DNA of 64,000 nucleotides from Bacillota bacterium (GTDB lineage: Bacteria; Bacillota; Clostridia; Saccharofermentanales; DTU023). Every line of letters starts with the position of its first letter. The stretch's first letter is position 1. Position numbers and translations under genes: made by a program. Below, piece after piece: positions 17,748 to 25,991 of this stretch. The notes under the pieces are model-generated. The model saw only the letters and a program-made list of their open reading frames with translations. It was not told where the DNA came from and ran no database searches. The stretch covers positions 103,690-167,689 of the forward strand of contig JAFAAL010000014.1 of assembly GCA_023426575.1 (NCBI GenBank), in the 5' to 3' direction.

Positions 17748-18374
17748 CTAGTTGCGGCCCTTGACCGTTGAGGAGATCTCGAGGAGACCGCCACGCGGGC
17801 CTGGCACAGCGCCTTTGACCAATAAGAGATTGCGTTCGCCATCAACTTCGACAACGCGCAGGTTCTGGACAGTCACTTGGACACTGCCGAGCTGACCTGG
17901 CAGCTTCTTGCCCTTGCGGACCTTGGCGGGCGTGGCCGAAGAACCGAGAGAACCTGAGGCTCTGTGGTACTTGGAGCCGTGGGACTCACGACCTCTGGAG
18001 AAGCCGTGACGGCGCATCGGACCAGAGTAACCCTTACCCTTGGAGATGCCGACGACGTCGACGTGGTCACCAGATTCAAACATGTCGGAGACCTTGATCT
18101 CCTGGCCGAGCTCAAAGCTCTCTGTATCTCTGAACTCACGGCTGACGCGCATGGGCTCGAGGTTCAGCTTCTCGTATTCACCCTTGGCTGGCTTGTTGAG
18201 CTTCTTGTAGGGTTCATAGGCCACACGCGTCGCCTGATAACCCTCTTTTTCTTCTGTTTTGTTCTGCAAGACGACAACGGGACCGCAGTCGATGACTGTC
18301 ACGGGAATTGCGAGACCTTCTTCGTCGAAGATCTGTGTCATGCCTGCCTTGCGACCGAGCATAAATTTGTTCAT
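17748..18374 (-). CDS. rplC: 50S ribosomal protein L3
   Basis: L3 (208 residues), early assembly protein near the peptidyl-transferase centre. It begins MNKFMLGRKAGMTQIFDEEG and carries GYSGPMRRHGFSRGRESHG, the extension that reaches the active site. Standard S10 order. Confidence 0.97.
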   Translation of the reverse strand: MNKFMLGRKAGMTQIFDEEGLAIPVTVIDCGPVVVLQNKTEEKEGYQATRVAYEPYKKLNKPAKGEYEKLNLEPMRVSREFRDTESFELGQEIKVSDMFESGDHVDVVGISKGKGYSGPMRRHGFSRGRESHGSKYHRASGSLGSSATPAKVRKGKKLPGQLGSVQVTVQNLRVVEVDGERNLLLVKGAVPGPRGGLLEISSTVKGRN

Positions 18375-18427
18375 TACTACCTCCTGCTTATTGGTTCACT
18401 CTTGTGAACATGAGCCGGCGAATACGC

Positions 18428-18739
18428 CTAGATCTTCAGTTCAATGTTGACGCCCGCTGGCATCTCCAGCTTCATCAGGGCTTCCATCGTCCGCGTGCTC
18501 GGGGCGAGGATGTCAATGAGGCGCTTGTGGGTTCTGCATTCAAACTGCTCGCGCGAGTCCTTGTTGACGTGGGGCGAACGGAGAATCGTCACGATTTCCT
18601 TTTCGGTGGGCAGCGGGATGGGACCGCTGACAACTGCGCCACTTCTCTTCGCTGTCTCGACAATACGAGAAGCGCTCTCGTCCAGAATGTGGTGGTCGAA
18701 AGCTTTCAGTCTGATGCGAATCTTTTGGTTAACAGCCAT
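18428..18739 (-). CDS. rpsJ: 30S ribosomal protein S10 (NusE)
   Basis: S10 (103 residues), also the transcription factor Nus[21 protein letters not shown] and the [20 protein letters not shown] segment match the family. First gene of the S10 operon, with AGGAGG 8 bases before ATG 18739 and a 331-base leader upstream. Confidence 0.97.
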   Translation of the reverse strand: MAVNQKIRIRLKAFDHHILDESASRIVETAKRSGAVVSGPIPLPTEKEIVTILRSPHVNKDSREQFECRTHKRLIDILAPSTRTMEALMKLEMPAGVNIELKI

Positions 18740-18803
18740 GAGTTAAACCTCCTGTCATGCTGCTACTGAACAACGGTGCCTGGCGTTCCATTTCTAGACA
18801 TTT

Positions 18804-18848
18804 AAAAACCCGCTCGCCATATCTCTTTACGGAGACCTGCGTCGGGTT
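18804..18848 (-). promoter_or_regulatory. Possible attenuator hairpin in the rpsJ leader
   Basis: On the minus strand AACCCG and CGGGTT form a 6 bp stem around a partly structured 30-base loop, followed by TTTTT (18804-18808). It lies about 65 bases before the rpsJ start. It could attenuate the S10 operon, but the stem is short. Confidence 0.35.
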
Positions 18849-18990
18849 GATCGCCAGTCTAGCCGCGTTATTCAGCGCTGATCTTCTAGATCAACTTGCT
18901 CGTTTCGAGTTACCCGCAGAGCCTACGCAGCAGGCTAAACGGCAATCTCGAAGGTCTAAGCCAGTCACTCCTCAGGGAGCAACATTTGGG

Positions 18991-19019
18991 ATGATATCAA
19001 ATATCTGTAGGAGATGCAA
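18991..19019 (-). promoter_or_regulatory. Candidate promoter of the S10 operon
   Basis: Minus strand TTGCAT (19014-19019), 17 bases, TATCAT (18991-18996). The -35 is poor and the -10 matches 5 of 6. It would give a leader of about 245 bases. The rest of the 18740-19070 gap holds no open reading frame I can support. Confidence 0.4.
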
Positions 19020-19051
19020 GAGCCCCGCCAAAAATTTTTGTCAGGGCTCTT
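19018..19051. repeat. Long inverted repeat between trpS and the S10 operon
   Basis: A 34-base near-perfect palindrome: AAGAGCCC and GGGCTCTT outside, a run of A and T in the centre, one mismatch and one wobble. It lies 20 bases after the trpS stop and touches the candidate S10 promoter. It is probably the end of the trpS transcript, but no T-run follows it on either strand. Confidence 0.75.
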
Positions 19052-19070
19052 CAAACTTATCTTTTCGACC

Positions 19071-20096
19071 TCAGCGATAGAGGAGGCTCATATCTGATTT
19101 GAGTTGCTCGAGCGTTTCTATCGCCACAGCTCTCGCCTCCTCACTCTTTCGATAGAGGAGATCCCAGAGAGCAGGTATATCCTGCTCGAGTTCCTGACGC
19201 CGTTGACGGATAGGTTCTAAGAAGTTATTCAGCACTTCGACCAGACGCCGCTTGACCTTGACATCACCGAGTCCACCACGCTGATACCAGTCCTTCCACT
19301 CGGCGACGAGCTCGCGATCGGGGTCAAAGGCATCGAGATAGGTAAAGACGGGGTTGCCCTCGACCCGTCCAGGATCCTCGACGCGCAGGTGATTGGGATC
19401 GGTAAACATGCCCATGACCTTTGTCTTGACATCATCAGCGGAGTCGGAGAGGTAGATACAATTGCCCATCGACTTGCCCATCTTCGCCTGACCATCCGTC
19501 CCGGGCAGACGACCTGCACGAGAGAGAATCGGCTTGCACTCGACAATGGCCTCGGTCTCGTAGATGCGCCGGAGGTGGCGGACGATCTCGTTACACTGCT
19601 CAAGCATGGGCAATTGGTCCTCGCCGACAGGCACTAACTGAGCCTTGAAAGCGGTGATATCCGCCGCCTGCGAAATGGGATAGGTCAGGAATCCAACGGG
19701 CACGGCCTCACCGTATTTTTTACTTTGCATCTCAGTCTTAACCGTGGGGTTGCGCTTGAGTCTTGCCAGGGTGACATAATTTGCATAGATCATCGTGAAC
19801 TCACAGAGTTCTGGGATCAGAGATTGAATAAAGAAGGTGTTCTTCTCAGGAGAGAGACCACAGGCCAGGTAGTCGAGCATCAGTTGAATCACCGAATCCT
19901 TGATCAGTTCTGGCTGCTCTGCATGATCCGTATAGGCCTGATAGTCCGCAATCATGATATAGATTTTCTCGTACTCATCCTGCATCTTCAGGCGATTGTC
20001 AAATGAGCCTGCATAATGACCAATGTGCAGACGCCCCGTCGGTCTATCTCCCGTCAAGACAATCTCTTTTTTCTTTTTCTTCACATCAGTATCCAT
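19071..20096 (-). CDS. trpS: Tryptophanyl-tRNA synthetase
   Basis: Class I synthetase (341 residues) that charges tRNA-Trp. The HIGH motif is present as HIGHYAG near residue 22 and the KMSKS loop as KMGKS near residue 205. The length suits bacterial TrpRS. It lies 7 bases after ctpA with a modest ribosome binding site (AGGTAAG), so it is expressed with the envelope cluster and lacks room for its own T-box. Confidence 0.95.
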   Translation of the reverse strand: MDTDVKKKKKEIVLTGDRPTGRLHIGHYAGSFDNRLKMQDEYEKIYIMIADYQAYTDHAEQPELIKDSVIQLMLDYLACGLSPEKNTFFIQSLIPELCEFTMIYANYVTLARLKRNPTVKTEMQSKKYGEAVPVGFLTYPISQAADITAFKAQLVPVGEDQLPMLEQCNEIVRHLRRIYETEAIVECKPILSRAGRLPGTDGQAKMGKSMGNCIYLSDSADDVKTKVMGMFTDPNHLRVEDPGRVEGNPVFTYLDAFDPDRELVAEWKDWYQRGGLGDVKVKRRLVEVLNNFLEPIRQRRQELEQDIPALWDLLYRKSEEARAVAIETLEQLKSDMSLLYR

Positions 20097-20103
20097 GACT
20101 TAC

Positions 20104-21483
20104 CTACTTCTTTGAAAGATCTTCTCGGGCCAATTCGAGTGCTTTTTGCAAGTCGAGGTCCTTATCACGCGGAATCTGCGAAACTGGCAGACCCTTGATC
20201 TCGTCGGACAAGTCGATGACGATGTCGGGACTGATGCCCTCATCCTGAATGCAGACACCCTTGGGCAAGTAGTAGTGGAAATTCGTCACCTGGACACCGG
20301 CCCCATCATCGAGGTCAAAGGTCACACTGCCGACGCCCTTGCCCCAGGTCTGACGGCCGATGATGACAGCGCGCCCGTAATCCTGGAGGACGCCCGACAT
20401 CAGCTCGGAAGCTGAGGCACTGTACTCATTGACGAGGACGTAGAATTTGACATCCTCACCGACATCGCGATGATCTTCAGCCTTCCACTCCTCGCTAAAG
20501 GCCTCACCATCGCGCCGACCCCTGGCCGTGGCCAAGACGCCATCCGGCAGAATGTAGTCGAGAATCTGTGTGACTTCGCGGACGTAGCCGCCGGGGTTAT
20601 TCCGCAGGTCGATGATATAGGCCTGGGCCCCTTCTTTTTCTTGCTCTTCGTAGGCTTTGACAAAATTGTCATAGACACCACTGTTGAATTCGACGATGCG
20701 GATGTAGCCGATGCCATCGCCGAGGTACTCAGCGCGCAGATTGGCATTCTTGATGCTCTCTCGCTTGATCTTAAAGGTATATTCCTTTTGCTCACTCGGG
20801 CGATAGACGACAATGACGACCGAGGTCCCCTTCTCCCCTCGCACGGCGGCTGCCAGCTGGCTGACATCGGTGAACTTTTGTACTTCTTCACCATCGACCG
20901 AGATAAACTGATCGCCAATTCTGAGGCCGGACTTGGCGGCGGGAGAATTGTCGACGAGATCGGAGATCTGGAAGAAATTGTCTTTCTTCTGCACAATGGC
21001 GCCGATCCCAGAGTACTCTCCGCTGTTCGACTCCTTGACGCGCTCGTTCTCCTCCGGACTGAGGTAGAAGGTGTACTGAGAGTCCTGCTCGTTGCAGAGG
21101 CCCTTGAGCATGATGTCGAGCATCTCCTTGTCAGTCAGTTCACGGTAATACTCATCCTTGATCAGCATGTAGACGTCGAGGAAGCGACCGAGCGCATTAT
21201 AGGTCTCGAGATCCGTCTTCCCCGCAAAGACATCCTGCAGCGGATGGTGGTAGTCAAAGTGCTGCCAGATCTCGCCAAAGTCACCCTTCTCCTTCTGGCT
21301 GGACTCCTGATTGTTCAAGGACGCCTGGCTCTGCTTCTGATGCCGCGTCTTCTTGACCCCGGCCAGCTTGAGCGTGGCCACGGGCGAGATCTGCGTCATA
21401 AATAGGAAGGTTAAGAAGACAGCGATCACCGCCGTGATGGCGTGACTTGTCACGGGACTCATTTTTTTCTTCTGATCGAGCAT
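20104..21483 (-). CDS. ctpA: C-terminal processing protease (S41, PDZ-containing)
   Basis: Membrane-anchored serine protease of 459 residues. An N-terminal membrane helix is followed by the S41 N-terminal region, a PDZ domain (SGLRIGDQFISVDGEEVQKF) and the peptidase domain. The catalytic serine lies in SASASELMSGVL and the partner lysine in GRQTWGKGVG. It acts outside the cell. It follows the M23 hydrolase gene by 71 bases and may regulate wall hydrolases, as CtpA-type proteases do in other bacteria; that link is inference here. Confidence 0.9.
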   Translation of the reverse strand: MLDQKKKMSPVTSHAITAVIAVFLTFLFMTQISPVATLKLAGVKKTRHQKQSQASLNNQESSQKEKGDFGEIWQHFDYHHPLQDVFAGKTDLETYNALGRFLDVYMLIKDEYYRELTDKEMLDIMLKGLCNEQDSQYTFYLSPEENERVKESNSGEYSGIGAIVQKKDNFFQISDLVDNSPAAKSGLRIGDQFISVDGEEVQKFTDVSQLAAAVRGEKGTSVVIVVYRPSEQKEYTFKIKRESIKNANLRAEYLGDGIGYIRIVEFNSGVYDNFVKAYEEQEKEGAQAYIIDLRNNPGGYVREVTQILDYILPDGVLATARGRRDGEAFSEEWKAEDHRDVGEDVKFYVLVNEYSASASELMSGVLQDYGRAVIIGRQTWGKGVGSVTFDLDDGAGVQVTNFHYYLPKGVCIQDEGISPDIVIDLSDEIKGLPVSQIPRDKDLDLQKALELAREDLSKK

Positions 21484-21554
21484 GGACTCCTCCTCAAGAT
21501 GAGATTCATCATTTCAGTGGCTTCCATTTTAATCAAAAAGCCCCAGAAATCAAA

Positions 21555-22769
21555 CTAATAGAGATAGATGGTCGGATCGACGGGGACGCCGTTAACCTCG
21601 ACTTGAAAGTGCAAGTGGGGCCCTGTCGACAAGCCCGTGGTCCCGACGTAGCCGATGAGGTCCCCGGCATTGACGACTTGGCCGACATAGCAGTTGAAGG
21701 CTGAGAGATGGCAGTAGAGCGTGTGGAGGCCCGAGCCGTGATCGATGCGAATGGTATTGCCGCTGATATTGCCATAGGAGGCAAAATAGACATAGCCCCC
21801 CGAGGCCGCGTAGACGGGTGTCCCCGTAGGCGCCGACATATCGAGCCCCGTGTGGAAGTCATTGAGGCCAATCGAGGGAATGTTTCGGGGTCCAAAGCCC
21901 GAAGTGATGGCATTGTAGCCTGGGCAGGGCCAGCCGAGGACGCCATTGAAGGTCAAGTTGATGTTTTGATGTTGCATATTGCGCAGCTGCAACTCGTAGT
22001 CATTGAGCTGAGCGCGCAGTTCTTCCTCGAGGGCATTGTAAGAAGTTAGGGTGTCGGCCTTGGCGAGGACCTCGCTCTGGGCCAAGATCGCCTCGTTCTG
22101 AGCAGCATCGACCTCGCGTTGCAGGGCGAGAAGCTCTGCTTCGAGGGCGTCGACCACCGTGGCCATCTCCTGGTACTTGCCCTCTTCGAGGGCCCGCTGC
22201 TCATCGAGCTTCTGGGCCGATTTGGCAAGATCTCGCAGGGCCTCTTCATCTGCTGCCGTGATGATGCGCATGAACTTGACAGTCGTGAAGAAGCCCTCGA
22301 GAGTTTCGGCCTCGAGGAAGAGTTCTAAGAGGGACTTCTGCTGCATCTGGAACATCGTAGAGATGCGCTCACCGTACTGTTGCTTCTTAGACTCGTAGAC
22401 CTGGATGGCCTGCGCTAGGGAGGCTTTGACCGATTCCATGTTCATATAGAGGCGGTAGAGCTGATTGATGCGCTTCATGTACTGCTCTCGTTCGGCGACA
22501 CTGCGCTCGAGGATCCAGGCATACTGAGAGCTCTTCAGGGCCTCCTCATCTTGGAGGACTGCGAGCTCGGCCTCGAGATTCGCCCGCTGATCGGCGAGGG
22601 CCTGCTGCTCCTGCTTGATCTCCTGAATTTTACTGAGCGGGTCATCCTCGGCTGAGAGCGCTTGCGGCACTGGCGACAGTAGGAGCACGAGCAGGAAGAG
22701 CAGCGTGCATAAGAGCGCAAGACAGCGCTGCGCCAGAGTCCCTTGAGAAATTTGAAAGTGAGCTTGCAT
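21555..22769 (-). CDS. Secreted M23 peptidoglycan hydrolase with coiled-coil (EnvC/PcsB-like)
   Basis: Protein of 404 residues: signal peptide (hydrophobic stretch at about residues 17-38), a long coiled coil to about residue 260, and a C-terminal M23 domain. The metal-binding residues are visible in FHTGLDMSAP and HTLYCHLSAF, and HLHFQVEVNG completes the motif, so the enzyme looks active. It starts 2 bases after ftsX. Coiled-coil hydrolases next to ftsEX are the classic partners activated by that complex. Confidence 0.88.
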   Translation of the reverse strand: MQAHFQISQGTLAQRCLALLCTLLFLLVLLLSPVPQALSAEDDPLSKIQEIKQEQQALADQRANLEAELAVLQDEEALKSSQYAWILERSVAEREQYMKRINQLYRLYMNMESVKASLAQAIQVYESKKQQYGERISTMFQMQQKSLLELFLEAETLEGFFTTVKFMRIITAADEEALRDLAKSAQKLDEQRALEEGKYQEMATVVDALEAELLALQREVDAAQNEAILAQSEVLAKADTLTSYNALEEELRAQLNDYELQLRNMQHQNINLTFNGVLGWPCPGYNAITSGFGPRNIPSIGLNDFHTGLDMSAPTGTPVYAASGGYVYFASYGNISGNTIRIDHGSGLHTLYCHLSAFNCYVGQVVNAGDLIGYVGTTGLSTGPHLHFQVEVNGVPVDPTIYLY

Positions 22770-22771
22770 GA

Positions 22772-23674
22772 CTAGACCTGGATATGCTTTTTCACCGAGA
22801 GGCCAGAGCTGACCCCGCCGAGCAGAATGCCGACGGCGAAGCTGATGCCGATGATCGCTGGTAAGACCTGGCCGTGGCTCAAGAGGTGAAAGTCCGACGT
22901 CGCAATCGAGGGATCAAAGCGCAAGAGCAGAGTCTCATAGGTGAAGAAAGCGAGAATTGTCGCAAGGCAGGCCGAGACCAAGCCGACGACAATCCCCTCG
23001 ACGACGAAGGGAATGCGAATGTAGAGATTGGTGGCGCCCATGTACTTCATAATCGATATTTCCACAGATCGCGAGAGAATGGCCACGCGCACCATATTGG
23101 CAATGATAAAGGAGGAAATGATCGCAAGCGCTACAAAGATCAGACTGGTCGCGAGCGAGACCGAGCGGATCGCCTTCTGTAAGAAGCCCATCAGCTGGTC
23201 CTCCATCAAGATATCGCGCACGCCGGGATAGAGGATGTACTCATCCTTAAAGTCCTTGCCCTCGGCGGGATCACTCAGCCGGATCTGAATGGTGTAGGGA
23301 ATATATTTTTGATAGTCGAAGTCGGCGTAGAGCTCCTCAGTCCCCATCTGATTCTTGAAGCGGATGAAATTCTCCTCCGGATTGCTGACCATGGCCTCGA
23401 GCACGCGCTCATCGGCATCGAGACGCTGCTTCATGGCTGAGACATCCCCGTCGGTCGCTGTCTGCTGGAATTGAATTTCGATCGGTGGCTGCTGCCCTGC
23501 GACATTGATGAGATAGACAACATTCATGGCAAAAGCCATAAAAATGGACAGCAGATAGAGCATCAGTGTCATCGTCGTAATCGAGGCGAGGAGAATCAGG
23601 GGATGTCGCCTCAGGCTGACGAAGCCATCACGGAAGGCATAGCGCAGCCCCTTCGATTTAAATTGTCTGTTCAT
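22772..23674 (-). CDS. ftsX: Cell division protein FtsX
   Basis: Membrane subunit of the FtsEX complex, 300 residues. One N-terminal helix, an extracellular domain of about 110 residues containing the family's VSNPEENFIRFKNQM type region, then three more helices. The cytoplasmic end VEISIMKYMGATNLYIRIPF contains the typical coupling segment. It lies between ftsE and the M23 hydrolase and should transmit ATP hydrolysis to that enzyme. Confidence 0.93.
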   Translation of the reverse strand: MNRQFKSKGLRYAFRDGFVSLRRHPLILLASITTMTLMLYLLSIFMAFAMNVVYLINVAGQQPPIEIQFQQTATDGDVSAMKQRLDADERVLEAMVSNPEENFIRFKNQMGTEELYADFDYQKYIPYTIQIRLSDPAEGKDFKDEYILYPGVRDILMEDQLMGFLQKAIRSVSLATSLIFVALAIISSFIIANMVRVAILSRSVEISIMKYMGATNLYIRIPFVVEGIVVGLVSACLATILAFFTYETLLLRFDPSIATSDFHLLSHGQVLPAIIGISFAVGILLGGVSSGLSVKKHIQV

Positions 23675-23679
23675 GAGGA

Positions 23680-24741
23680 TTACGCCTCCGTCTGAGACTG
23701 CTGCTCAGACTCATTCTCGAGCGACTCAGCTGCTGAGAGCTCTCTCGCAGCGCCTTCTTGGGCGCTCTTTGCCTCTGGCTTTGGCAGGCCATCTGAGAGC
23801 GCCTGGATCTCCAGGTCGATCTCTTGGCGCATTCTGGCAATGCGCTCGGCCAGAGATTCGCGATTGCGACGTCTCTCCTGATCTTCGAGCAACTTATTTC
23901 TCAGCTGATTCAGCTCCTTGAGCGAGCCAGAGTTTTCAGCGCCCAGCTGATAGTCGCGCTGGTCGACCGCCATGTCAGCACCCGCCAGGGCCTCGGGATC
24001 GGAGCTGTCGAGCAAGCGATCCATCTGAGCCAGTTCCTCCGGCGTCGGCAGATAGCAACTGCCGTGAAGATAGCCAGAGCGCTTTTCATCACGGATGACG
24101 CGCCCCGCCTTGAGCTCGATGACGCGCTTTTGCATCTGGTCGACGAGGGCGACGTCATGCGTACAGGCGATGACCGTCGTCCCGACGCGATTGATCTCAT
24201 CGAGGAGGGCCATGATGGCCTCTGAGTTCGCTGGGTCGAGGTTTCCCGTCGGCTCATCGGCGAGAATCAAACGCGGATTGTTGACCATGGCGCGGGCAAT
24301 GCCTACCCTCTGAGCCTCTCCGCCAGAGAGTTCTGAGGGATAGGCATCGAGGCGATCTTTGAGACCGACGACAGAGAGCACCATCGGCACGCGGCGCTGG
24401 ATGATATCGGGAGGGGCTCCGACGATCTGCATGGCAAAGGCAACATTCTCGGCGACGGTCTTGGAATCAATCAGACGAAAGTCCTGGAATATCATGCCAA
24501 AGCGGCGCCGGAGAAAGGGCACGAGCTGCCGCCTCATCCGAGAGACATTAAAGTTATCGAGGATGACCCGACCTCTCGTCGGACGCTCCTCACAGGTCAG
24601 CAGTTTAATCAGGGTCGACTTCCCAGCCCCACTCTCTCCCACGAGGAAGACGAATTCTCCAGCTTCGATGCGGAAGCTGACATCGTTGAGGGCGGGAATC
24701 CCCTTCTTGTAGATTTTTGATACGTGTCTAAACTCAATCAA
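23680..24741 (-). CDS. ftsE: Cell division ATPase FtsE with a long C-terminal tail
   Basis: ABC ATPase of 353 residues. The first 225 or so are a standard FtsE: Walker A GESGAGKST, signature LSGGEAQRV, Walker B LILADEPTGNLD and the H-loop HDVAL. About 125 charged residues follow, predicted by eye to be helical and rich in Glu, Gln and Arg; FtsE is usually about 220-230 residues. Its start overlaps the end of the upstream PucR-type gene by 8 bases, so the two are coupled. Confidence 0.93.
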   Translation of the reverse strand: MIEFRHVSKIYKKGIPALNDVSFRIEAGEFVFLVGESGAGKSTLIKLLTCEERPTRGRVILDNFNVSRMRRQLVPFLRRRFGMIFQDFRLIDSKTVAENVAFAMQIVGAPPDIIQRRVPMVLSVVGLKDRLDAYPSELSGGEAQRVGIARAMVNNPRLILADEPTGNLDPANSEAIMALLDEINRVGTTVIACTHDVALVDQMQKRVIELKAGRVIRDEKRSGYLHGSCYLPTPEELAQMDRLLDSSDPEALAGADMAVDQRDYQLGAENSGSLKELNQLRNKLLEDQERRRNRESLAERIARMRQEIDLEIQALSDGLPKPEAKSAQEGAARELSAAESLENESEQQSQTEA

Positions 24742-25915
24742 GTTCTTTCCTCACTCGACGCTTCGTGGGCGTCACGCGTGTCGGGCCCAAATTCGACTCA
24801 CTCTTGAGGGCCTCAAGATATTTCCTGACCATTTCGGCCAGTTTAAAGAGTACAGCATCATCGAAATTACGCAAATCTAAACCTGTAATCTTTTCGACTT
24901 TGTCGAGGCGATAGACCAGTGTGTTGCGATGGACAAAGAGTTTACGCGATGTTTCAGAACCGTTCAAATTATTCTCAAAGAACTTTTCGATGGTGTTGAG
25001 GGTCTCTTGATCTAATTGTTCATAAGTATAAGGTTGAAAGACTTCCGTCAAGAAGAGCTCACAGAGCGTCGGCGGCAACTGGTAGATCAGGCGTCCGAGT
25101 CCCAGCTGGTCATAGCGCATCAGATTCTGATCACTTGCAAAGATCGCTCCGACCGTCAGTGCCAGCGAGGCCTCTCGATAAGTCCTCGCAATATCCTTGA
25201 TCTCTTGGCAGAGCATGCCGACGCCAAGATGCACGGGCTCCTCACTGTAGTCCTCTAAATAATTAATCAGGGAGTTTAAGACTTGGTTAAAACTCTTTTC
25301 GTATTTCTCGTTACCTGTACTCCCCTGCTCATAGCCGTTGCCGAGATTTTCAGCATCGAAGAGGATGACGTGGTTCGACTCATCCATGGGGATAAAGTAG
25401 TTTTCATAGTGGGTCGGGAAGAAGTTCCTGAGAATCTTATGGACTTCGGGATCATCTGCACCGAGCATTCTCAGCAAGATGGCCTTGCGGGGGCGGAAGA
25501 AATCAATTTTGAGCTGGCGCGCCTTGAGGGGGATGTCCCCTGGAAGCTCATTTTCGAGGAGGACATTTTTTAAAAAGGCGACCTTTTCCTTGAGATTCTC
25601 CTCGACCAAGAGGACATCGTGGAGCCAGAGTTCGAGCATTTTGAGTTCTCGGCCCGTCGGAGCCTCGGCCTTGGGCAGGAGGATGATCAGCGAGGAATCG
25701 ATGACATCTTCAGGTTTCAAGGCGAGAAATGAGCCAATCTCGACCGCCGTCTCCTGCGAGCGAATGAACTCTCTGATGCTCTCGCTCTCTGGCCATTCCA
25801 TCTCCGTCTTGGCCTCAGTCTGAATGAGCTTGCCCTGACTGTCATAGACAGCACAAGCGCAGTCATAGAGCTCAGAGAGCTGCTTGATCCGACAATTTAA
25901 TTCCACTTGATTCAT
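24734..25915 (-). CDS. PucR/CdaR-type helix-turn-helix regulator
   Basis: Protein of 393 residues. The C-terminal 70 residues (NTIEKFFENNLNGSETSRKL and VHRNTLVYRLDKVEKITGLD) form the PucR-family HTH. The N-terminal two thirds could be a GAF-like or CdaR-type sensor domain; it has no membrane segment. The C-terminus ends in a basic tail (TPTKRRVRKELD). It is the first gene of the ftsE-ftsX-M23-ctpA-trpS operon, so it may regulate that cluster, but its ligand is unknown. Confidence 0.75.
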   Translation of the reverse strand: MNQVELNCRIKQLSELYDCACAVYDSQGKLIQTEAKTEMEWPESESIREFIRSQETAVEIGSFLALKPEDVIDSSLIILLPKAEAPTGRELKMLELWLHDVLLVEENLKEKVAFLKNVLLENELPGDIPLKARQLKIDFFRPRKAILLRMLGADDPEVHKILRNFFPTHYENYFIPMDESNHVILFDAENLGNGYEQGSTGNEKYEKSFNQVLNSLINYLEDYSEEPVHLGVGMLCQEIKDIARTYREASLALTVGAIFASDQNLMRYDQLGLGRLIYQLPPTLCELFLTEVFQPYTYEQLDQETLNTIEKFFENNLNGSETSRKLFVHRNTLVYRLDKVEKITGLDLRNFDDAVLFKLAEMVRKYLEALKSESNLGPTRVTPTKRRVRKELD

Positions 25916-25940
25916 CTCACACCTGCTTTCATCTCGGCTA

Positions 25941-25970
25941 TGAATAAAGCGGAGGCCCTAGGGCCTCCGC
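25941..25970 (-). terminator. Terminator after fhs
   Basis: GCGGAGGCCCT / AGGGCCTCCGC at 25949-25970 is a perfect 22-base palindrome; on the minus strand TTTATT follows. It lies 21 bases after the fhs stop. Confidence 0.8.
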
Positions 25971-25991
25971 AATCTTGTCATCTGTTTTGAA

